From Boletus sp. NGJ (taxonomy: Eukaryota; Basidiomycota; Agaricomycetes; Boletales; Boletaceae): a stretch of 64,000 bases of DNA. Made by a program: the position numbers and the translations under genes. Below, piece by piece: positions 55,293 through 64,000 of the stretch. The stretch is taken from contig JAGTXK010000038.1 in NCBI GenBank assembly GCA_019096195.1, positions 62,001-126,000 on the forward strand. Reading direction: 5' to 3'. Position 1 is the stretch's first letter, and each line of letters opens with the position of its first letter. The notes under the pieces were generated by a model. It saw nothing but the letters and a program-made list of their open reading frames with translations. It was not told where the DNA came from and ran no database searches.

Positions 55293-58200
55293 ATGTCGTC
55301 TGTTCCAGTGTCGCCGCCACTCGACTGCTCACTGCTTTTCAATGACCTGATTAACTTCCGTATGCAGAACAACCCGACGTTACCTATGCTGGTGTATGCC
55401 GACGACCAGGCATCAGAGCACCATGTCACCGAGATAACCTTCCTCGAGTTTGGTCGCGCTGCGCACAGAATTGCACACACTCTTCGTCCCAGACGTGGCG
55501 GCGACGAAGGACAGGTTGTCATGCTTATTGCCAACTGTGACACCATCCTCTTCCACGCTGTTGTTGCTGGAATGACCATTGCTGGTTTAGTGGTGAGTGT
55601 ATCACCGTGAGTTGAATCAGGGAGGCTTCTCGTTCAAGTTGCATATCAGCCATTCTTGGTGTCATACCGAAACTCCGCTGCTGCTGTTGTTGATATGATG
55701 GAGAAGACGAACTGTTCTCGAATAGTGACGTTGCATCACGCACACAATCGCTTGATCCAGAACATTCGCGAGGAGAATGCAGGTCGCAAATTGGTAGTCG
55801 ATGAATTGCCAACGCTTTCATACGCTTTCCCGAAACTTGGGAACGAAGTCGAAGCAGGCCCCTTTGTGCCATATCCCGCGCCCATGTCACGCCCTGACTT
55901 GGACAGCCCTGCGATTTACCTTCACTCCTCAGGTAGTACCGGATTCCCTAAACCGATCCCACACAGTCACAGGGTCCAGATATTATCCTGGTTGGTGACA
56001 CGTCAGTGGCTATTGGTTCTAACTGTTTCGTTATTGTTGACGTTTATACCTCTGGTTATCTAGCTTTGATGCAATTCTTGAAGAACCTACCTGTCTCCAG
56101 TCGATTTGGTACTATGACGCTACCTGCCTTTCCATGCTTACGGGATGGCAGTTCAACTATATGTTCCGATTGCTTCTCTCGCGACAGCCATTGTATATGC
56201 ACCGCGCGCGGTGACCGATCCTCACGCTGCCCCTGTCATACCAACAACCGACAATGCACTCGACTGCGTCCGGTGGACTAAATGTAAGATATTGATGACG
56301 GTCCCGACGTTTTTGGAACAGTGGGCGGTCTCCCAGGAGAACCTGGAGGAGCTCAAGAAGTTGGAGTTTATTGTGAGTGTCATCCTCGTGCGTTTATTGA
56401 GCATGGTTACATCTGCACTAGTTGTATGGCGGGGGTCCCCTGGCAGAAAAGATCGGGAATGATATATGTGCCGCTGGCGTACTGGTAATTTCATGCTATG
56501 GCGGTACAGAGTTTGGTTGTCCCACAGACGTTCGATCGAAAGAGGACATCAAAGACGGTGACTGGAGTTGGATGTGTTTCGCGGATAACGTCAAGGTTAA
56601 ATGGGTCCCCTATGGAGATGACGTCTACGAATGCCAATTATTGGTATGTCTTCCCCACGTCCTTCATCTCGTTGCTAAATGGCAGATCTAGTCCTCCGAA
56701 AATAAACCATTGGCTGTCGAGAACCTTCCTGACGTAAAGGGGTATGGAACATCCGATTTATTCATCAAGCATCCTACGAAGAACCTCTGGAAGATGTGAG
56801 TTTCATGCATGATTTCTGACAGAAAGACTAAACTGTGTGGTAGCGTCGGCAGGGCAGACGATGTCATTATCCTTGCCTCTGGGGAGAAAACTGTGCCTGC
56901 TCCTATGGAGAACATCATCACTTCCAGCCCCTTGCTTCAAGGCGCAGTAATGTTTGGACGAGAGCGAAATCAAGTTGGGATTATAGTCGAACCACACGCT
57001 GAACATGCTGTCGAGGTTCGAGACGATAATGCTGTTGCTGCGTTTAGGAACAAGATCTGGTATGTTTCGAGACTGTTCTTGTCCGACGCAGATCGTCAGA
57101 TATGTACATATGCTGATCGTAACATTCAAGGCCGCTCGTTGACGAAGCAAACAAGACTGCACCAGCATTCAGTAGGATATTCAAGAAGATGATCCTGATT
57201 ACAACTCCAGAGAAACCGATACTGAGAACCCCTAAGGGAAGTATCCAGAAGAAGGTGACGATCAAGGCCTACGGCGCCGAGATTGATGCCTTGTATGTGG
57301 TCTTGCCCCTACGCACCATCGGCATACTGAGTTTACTCTTTCAAAAAGATACGACGCGGTAGAATCCGCTTCCCAGTCCAACGGACTCGCTGGGCCGTTG
57401 GTTTGGACTGCGGATGTTTTAGAAGGCTGGTTGATGGAGCATGCAAACGCCATAAGCTGTGGGCACTGCATCAAAGCTAGCACAGACCTCTTTGCTCAGG
57501 GATTCGATAGGTGAGTTTTCAAAGCCCGACAGAGAGATGTGTTCCTGTCTTACCCTATTTCGCAGCTTGAGTGTCGCGTATTTGCGAAACCAGCTCGTCA
57601 ATGCCTTGCGGACGTCACCGGACTACAAGATACGTAACGCAGTTTCCCGCATCTCGCTCAATATCATATTCGAGAATCCGACTATCGAACTTCTCGCAGC
57701 ACGTATCGCAAGCATTGTCGATGAAAGTGGCGCGTCACAGAATTTGGATCCAAAGCAGCACCACATCGCAGCGATCAACGCCATGATCGACAAGTATTCC
57801 ACTGGGCTGTCCAGACCTGCTGTATCGGCAAGTGGTACACTGCAGAACGGAACAAACCCTGCTCAAGCAGTCGTGTTACTCACCGGATCCACTGGTGGAC
57901 TCGGATCTTTCCTCCTTGCGCAACTCATTGAAAACCCGACGGTGGAGAGAGTATATGCCTTCAACCGCCCTGCTTCTACCTCGAGCGCAGAGCGCCAGAG
58001 GTCGTCATTTGTCGACAAGGGACTTTCGGTCGATCTTTTGAAATCGGACAAACTTGTGTGTATCGAGGCCGACGCTTCTCAAGACAAATGTGGGTTGTCA
58101 CCCGCTCTTTATGAGGAGGTACGAGACCCTTTTCGTGCTTATTTTCTTGTGTTCACGATACTTAACACCGGGATTAGTTCCGTGGCGCGATAACGATGAT

Positions 58201-59278
58201 CATCCACAACGCATGGCGCCTTGACTTCAACTTGTCTCTCGGGTCGTTCGAACCCAGCGTCAAAGCCACCCGAAACTTGGTGGATCTTGCGCTGGACTCA
58301 CGTTATGGTAGGTCGCTTCGCTTCGTGTTCACGTCCTCTGTCGGCTCTGCGCAATCCTGGGACCGCGAAAGAGGCCCATTCCCGGAAGATGTCCAGTTTG
58401 ATCCGTCTGTGGCTGTTGGATCTGGGTATGGGGAGTCCAAGTACGTGTGTGAACGGGTGCGTCCGCGTTATCTATTCGGCAGAGACGCGACTATATTCAA
58501 CATTCATTGCGCTAGATCATCGTGAAGAGCGGTCTCCGCGTGACCTCGTTGCGCATTGGCCAGATCGCAGGCGGACCCAACGGATCGTGGGCAACGACGG
58601 ATTGGGTACCGATCATTGTCAAGTCAAGCATCGCTCTCGGGGCCTTTCCTAATTCGTATGGGGTGAGCATTACCGGTTGTTAGCGGATCGATGTGGAGGC
58701 TGAGGAGCATTATGACGACTAGGTGGTATCTTGGATGCGTGCCTCAGACGTGGCCGGGTCCGTCTTGGACGTTGCATTTGCAGAGGACGTACCGGAAGCG
58801 CTCAACATCGTCAACCCACAGCGTCCACCCTGGGCTGAGATCATGTCATGCATCCGAGACGCTGTTCTGAAGCAGAAATCAGCATCATTGACCAGCCAGC
58901 ATCTGACGATGGTTCCGTTCATAGACTGGGTGGTCTTGCTGGAGAAGAGAGCGGACAGGGCGACGGCAGAGGACCTCGCCAATATCGTGAGTGTTTTCCC
59001 AGAGGATGTATGGTTGATCTGTTGGTGTTGACATGCTTCTCTGCTAGCCTGCGATCAAAATACTCGAATTTTTCCGAGCGATGGCGAGGTATGAGGATCT
59101 GGCCCAAACTGAGACGCAACTCAAGGAGCCGCTTCAAATGAGGGAGGCGGGTGGTATGGGTGACTTTAGTACTGCAAAGGCGCAACGCGTCAGCGACACC
59201 GTAGCACACATGAAACCTGTCGGGAACGTGGACGCCCAAGCATGGGTCAATTACTGGTCTTCAGCGGGACTTTTCTGA
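55293..59278 (+). CDS. Adenylate-forming reductase (A-T-R, NRPS-like carboxylic acid reductase)
   Basis: Activates a carboxylic acid as its adenylate, loads it on a carrier domain and releases it as an aldehyde with NADPH; the substrate is unknown. I read 13 exons: 55293-55592, 55650-56001, 56064-56372, 56422-56643, 56692-56795, 56844-57059, 57131-57292, 57349-57510, 57566-58118, 58178-58456, 58516-58662, 58723-58986 and 59048-59278, about 1100 codons, the usual AFR length. Adenylation: SSGSTGFPKPIP, SCYGGTEFGCP, VGRADDVIILASGEKTVPAP. Carrier: DLFAQGFDSL, the phosphopantetheine Ser split by an intron. Reductase: LLTGSTGGLGSF (NADPH loop), NAWRLDFN, GYGESKYVCER (Tyr-Lys). No condensation domain. 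One extra base at 56132-56133 (TTTCCATGC; TTTCATGC would keep the frame) breaks the adenylation domain, so the gene is either newly dead or a sequence error lies there. The total exon length, 3301 nt, is one over a multiple of three, in agreement. Confidence 0.88.
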
Positions 59279-62200
59279 CCTGTAGACTGAGACATAGTAC
59301 TCACATGTGCTGCTTATGTTCGTCTTTCTTGATGTTTGCACCTACCTCGTGGTTTCCATAGTTCATGCTTACTTACATTTTGTACCATAGGCAAGCCTTT
59401 TTTTCGTTTATATTTCACCTGTATGGTGGTTTCGGGGGAATTGTATCGCAAATGTCCCCCCCTAGAGATACAGTTGTCAAACCAGTTCCAAATCCAACAA
59501 GTCTGGTGGCCAGTGTATTCAGGTATAATTGTTCCTCGTTGAATGCAGTCTTGAAACCCGGTGACGAACACGCTCTGGTTCGGGATTCTAATTGAGTCTC
59601 GAGGCCCAATGCGTCATTTCAAAGAACGAATAATCTCCCAGGTAGAGTGAACCTGTACAACAGAACCTCCTTTGGGCAGTCGGAACCACCTTGCGCCGGT
59701 CATTCCCTGGCATGAGCTTGCCTTGTGGAATCCGGTAATGATGTCAAGGGCGTCGCTGCGAACGTTCTAATAGAGTTCAACCAGTCGACCCGTGTTCTAG
59801 ATGACGGTATCTAAGAGCGGTAATTACTTCTGTGAGCCTGGTAGTCGCGTTCAAGACCCTGTGAGGTGGTGTACGAGCATCGTTGCCTCCATTCCGACGA
59901 AGGCTGGATAGTCTTTCCGGCTGAGCTCTCGACCGGGGCAAAGTCAGGACGCCCATCGCATGAGGGGGATCTTCTCGAGGGAGAGTTTATGTTGTAGAAC
60001 ACCCCGAAGCTGCCTTCTTCCTCTGGAACGACGATTTCGACGCCCGACGCCTCCGATATTTCTTGGATCCCTTTCGTTGATTGTTGTCTGGGACTCGGCG
60101 TTCGATGCTCCGTTCGGGTTGGCTCAGAGAATGTCCGCGGGATGAAAGAACGTGGCACGCATGTAGTACGTCCTGCGAAGAATTAGACATGGTACCGCGC
60201 CGTAAGCTAGAGGCACAAGTCTGGGGACCAACCTGGGTCCGGAAGCGCTGCAAGTGTATAGCCAAGGCTGCATTCACGCCTCGAGGGCCCAAGTCCTTAC
60301 GTGTGGCTGTGTAATCGTCCAAAACCGTAACACCCCTTTCATCCTCTGATATCACCATAATTGAAGTAGTACAATTGAAGCGCAACCCGACCTCTGTGAG
60401 CCAGTGACCAGACCTTTGGCACTGTGTACAGTAAAATTGCACAAGAGATAACAATGCATCGGATTTTGAAGGCGACGTTGGGCACTTGTGAGTCTCTCCT
60501 GCCAAAATGCTTGTTGATAATGCATTCTGACCGATCGTACTGTACGTCAGAAAAGAAGTTTGCGGCATGATTGTTGCAGGCTGTAAAGCTGTAAGGCCTC
60601 GGACGAAGTGGACGCACCCCTGCGCATGGCTCCAGCATTGGATTTCGTTCTGACCGGCCTACCCGTATGAGGGTAAAGTGCGATCAAGTTTCTACTTCTC
60701 AAATCTCCATGATGGACGCCATCACCCGTCTGTGTGGCTCCGAACAGGGGATCATGTGCGAATCCTCGGGAGAACATTTCCTGCCTCAGCGACATCGATA
60801 CGACGAACGGCCCCTGGTTGGACGGAGGAACCTGAAAGATTGGACCACATCATATGATACGCACTTGACACACCGCGGACCGTCGAACGCAATGAAAGCT
60901 GGATCGGTCAACTAGATTGATGAATGCGCAGCACATGTTAGGCCCAAGGCGCACGGTGACCGGTGACCTCTCGGGGATCCTACCCGAGGGCCATCACTTG
61001 CGCGTTTTTCGCGGGGCCGAAGCGCGGTCCGTGTATTTATACAATCTCTTTCGAGCGGCCAATTTCAGGTGATATCCGTATAAACCCCTCTAATCCACCC
61101 CGACCGGGATCGGAAGCGGACGAGAGGTGGAAGAAGAGAAGGTGGGAACGGGAGAGATCTAGACGCGTCGAGGGAGACCCCACCCAAGTGCCGCCGTTGC
61201 GGCCTCCAAGGGGATTCCTCGGAGTCTTGAACCGATCCGCTTGTTCGTCCCGCCTCCACTCGACCTGCTTTAGTTTTACGACCACCGCGGTTGTCGTGGC
61301 CATCGTCATCTTCACGTAGCTGCACGTTCGTGTCCACGTTCACGTCCGAGTCGCAGGTCGAAAACAAAGGCAGTGCGGTCATTACTGGTGACGCTCCGTT
61401 TATCCGACGTGCATTTGCGTGCTGACTCACTCGGGACGAATTTTATGGTTGTACTTGATGACGTGCCTGCCACCGTGGTCCAACTCAGAGTCATCGCAAG
61501 TGAGATCGGATCGCAAGTCGTGACGCTACAGGAAGGAAACGCAGAACGAGAAGTAACAGACCAACGACGAGTGCCACCCCAGGACATCAACCACAGAGAC
61601 ACATGATCGCCAGTATCGCGGCGGACAGATGCGTAGTGAGGGTTTCGTTCTTTCCGAGATGGCGTTTACCAACCCTTTTTTCTGTGTGTGTTGTCTTAAG
61701 CTTGTGTTTCGGCTTGGCATGGTGGCGCAACTAGCGTGTCCTGTGCCTCGTTCTCCGGACTGCACACTGTAAGTTAGGCGATGGCGGATGTGGGGACAGC
61801 CGCACCTTTGAATAGGGTCGATCGCTAAGAGTAAACGCCCCTTCCTCCCCCCTATGCGGCACCTACAAGTTGGAGGGCATAGGCATAAGCAGGCCCAAGC
61901 ACACACGCGCATGTTAGATTTTGTTCATTATGACATCGACTCATCGCGCTGCTACAGAAAAGAAAAACCTTTTTTGCATGCGCAGCTGCCGCAGCAAGCG
62001 TAATCGTGTTTGAAGAGATCTCCGACGTCCATTCCTGTGCTTCAAACACGTACGCCACACGACATATGGTCGCGCAGAGACGTGGAGAGAGGATCATCGA
62101 TTGTCGATCATTATCGATGAGTCTCTTCTGTCGTCGGTCGGGCAGGTGCGTTGGCGAGCTGACAGGATCGAACTCGGCAGTGACGACGTGCTGGTACGTC

Positions 62201-63150
62201 GCATGCAGTACATAACGAACCAGTTTGCCATCCCACTGAAAATCAGCTGGTGCGTCGGCGCGTCACGATGAGAATTACGTCGTGATGTCACTGGCGAGGC
62301 CTGCTATCCCATATGGTATTACCTCTTTTTACAGTATGTAATTGTCCTGCTCGGCTGCTTGGCCTGTATGCCGAATATGTTATTCGGTATACATGCATGC
62401 ATGTCCGATTTATGGGCATATACGGGTTTAAGGGCGCTAGAACGGAAAAAACAGCTCCAAGCTCTAGTGGGAAATGATCACTGCGACTGCCAAGGACCGG
62501 GTACTTATCTTGACGCGAAAGGACTCTGTGGCTGATTTTTTTTCCCAGCACCAGAACAATTACACCCTCGTGAACGTGTCCCACGGAACTACGCCATGGG
62601 GCATAGCCCGCCGGTGGCGAGACAGCAGATAGCACAAGTACTTCTGTCGTTTTTTCAAGCCCGGAGATGCGTTCAGTCTCTCCACCTTCTAAATCCTCTC
62701 AGGTTGACCTAACAAGTGACGCTCGACGCGTTTGCAACCTCGAAGCACACAATATGTACGAGTCGTCCTGTATCCGGAGTGTACCTAAGTATTTGGTTGC
62801 CTTCTTCCCGTCTAACCAAACTCTAAAATTTTTTGCGCTTTTACTTTTCTCCCGTCGATAAGTACAAGTATAGAAAATTAAGGGCCGACGCTGTTGCGTG
62901 GGTGCGAAACTGAATTAGAGCGAAGATAAGATGCGGTGGGACCTTTTTGTATATTTGAGGGCGCAAATGCGTTTTCCTTACGTAGCTGTCGAACGCTGTC
63001 GAACGGCCCGGTACTACAATGTGGGGCAAGACAAAAATTGGCTTGGCCAGCTGACCTACTTGCGTCGTTGGGCGTCCGCGAGGACGGGAGTCCGCTATCT
63101 AGACATGTACCATAACACATCGTGATCGTACTATCCTCTACAGCACATCC
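59279..63150. other. No gene recognised
   Basis: Host-like sequence between the AFR and the fourth SDR. Minus-strand frames at 59987-60568 and 59811-60158 read coherently in places (e.g. ISEASGVEIVVPEEEG) but have no recognised family or clear splice structure. Other frames around 61000-61600 are GC-rich shadows. Nothing further is supported. Confidence 0.4.
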
Positions 63151-64000
63151 ATGAGTTCCTTTGGTGTCGCGATCGTCACCGGTGCTGCACAAGGCCTCGG
63201 TCGCGCCATCAGCCTCCGACTCGCCTCTGACGGGTTCGACGTCGTCATCAACGATATCGAGTCCAACAAGGCCAACCTCGCAACCGTCCACGCGGAGATC
63301 ACAGCCAAGGGACGACGAACGGCGGAAATCGTTGCGGACGTGACGGACGAGGCGCAGGTCAAGGCGATGATCGACCGTGTCGTTCGGGAGCTGGGTGGAT
63401 TGGATGTGGTACGTTGTCTTGCTGATTGAGCATCCCGACTCTCGACAAAGACCTGGATTCTGGGCAATGTACTCTGGTTAGATGATCGCAAATGCAGGAA
63501 CCTGTCGTGTGGGCACCTTGTTGGAAAGTGCGTGGGTGTAGACCCGTTGCATGACCGAGGATGCGCGATGATAATCATGTTGGTCGATAGCCGATTTGGA
63601 CAATTGGGACTCCAACTTTACGGTTAGCGTCAAGGGAACGTTTCTCTGCTTCAAATATGCCGCCCAGCAAATGGTCGCACAGGGACGCGGAGGTCGACTG
63701 GTCGCTGCCTCCTCCATTGCTGGAAAGATGGGTACTCATCGCGCGCCGTCCTAATGGCGGTTAATCGACCGCAGCACACAGGACACGCCAACTAGATCGC
63801 ATACTGTTCCGCCAAGTTTGCAGTGCGTGGACTCGTCCAATGCGCAGGTAAGTCGCGCCAAGGCGGTGTCGAAATGTATTTTCTCTCTTCTTTCTTGCTG
63901 TGTCACTGCTACGTGATATTTGATTCGGAATATGATGGTTGACGAGATATGGTCCGCATTGTTGCCACATTCTGAAAGCCCTCGAGTTGGGACGTCATGG
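63151..64000 (+). CDS. Fourth SDR, cut by the window end and possibly broken
   Basis: Paralogue of the other SDRs. Exons: 63151-63408 (MSSFGVAIVTGAAQGLGRA), 63482-63527 (MIANAGTCRVGTLLE), 63591-63731 (VKGTFLCFKYAAQQM, AASSIAGKMG), 63782-63847 (IAYCSAKFAVRG) and a fifth beginning before 64000 (ALELG). The cofactor loop TGAAQGLGRA, active-site Ser and Tyr-Lys (YCSAK) are present, but the catalytic Asn is Ser (FTVSVKG where the others have MAVNARG). With the only intron I can fit at 63732-63781, TAG at 63793-63795 falls in frame just before the catalytic Tyr. It also has this extra intron compared with copies A and B. It may be a pseudogene or an alternative splice may avoid the stop. Confidence 0.7.

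Noticed and set aside
56064-56372. AFR frame break explained by an extra intron or programmed frameshift
   Set aside because: The break is a single base with no room for an intron, and I know of no programmed frameshift in this family. A real mutation or a sequence error is simpler.
59987-60568. 193-codon minus-strand reading frame as a gene
   Set aside because: Parts look coherent, but there is no family match that I recognise, no clear splice structure and a competing overlapping frame (59811-60158). It is mentioned only as a possibility.

Overview
The window looks like a filamentous basidiomycete genome, most likely an Agaricomycete. The host genes are split by many short GT-AG introns of about 46-75 bp. 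The mobile elements are the usual Agaricomycete set: Plavaka and tnp2-type CACTA transposases, hAT, Tc1 with long inverted repeats, a chromodomain Ty3/gypsy element, and a DIRS-like reverse transcriptase. No tRNA, rRNA or CRISPR array was recognised.

Layout. 0.6-4.6 kb: a decayed Plavaka transposase and a transposon-linked disordered gene. 4.6-9.8 kb: a GC-richer host block holding a broken, rearranged adenylate-forming reductase (AFR) and an intact short-chain dehydrogenase/reductase (SDR). 9.8-49 kb: an AT-rich, CpG-poor transposon graveyard. It contains a hAT carrying a Tc1 insertion, two solo LTRs with perfect 5-bp target duplications, two more Tc1 copies, a second Plavaka, a relic of the nucleoporin Nup157/170, a tnp2 CACTA element, and a DIRS-like element into which a complete 7.2-kb chromovirus has inserted. 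49-64 kb: host block again, with a second, nearly identical SDR, a decayed third SDR, a full-length AFR gene of 13 exons, and a fourth SDR running off the window.

The two host blocks carry the same gene types. An AFR (adenylation, carrier and thioester-reductase domains) activates a carboxylic acid and releases it as an aldehyde; an SDR could act on the carbonyl product. This is therefore a candidate small secondary-metabolism cluster that has been duplicated, with one AFR copy wrecked and about 40 kb of transposons between the copies. The full-length AFR itself shows a one-base frameshift in the adenylation domain, so whether it works is open.

The most striking sequence signal is CpG-directed decay. 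All eleven premature stops I read in the chromovirus and all eight in the second Plavaka are TGA, as CGA-to-TGA would give. The reverse-transcriptase YxDD box has become YIDN through a CpG transition. Five of the six substitutions between the two chromovirus LTRs are CpG transitions. The same element carries a 13-nt match between its LTR and the sequence right after the 5' LTR, placed as expected for Tf1-type self-primed reverse transcription.
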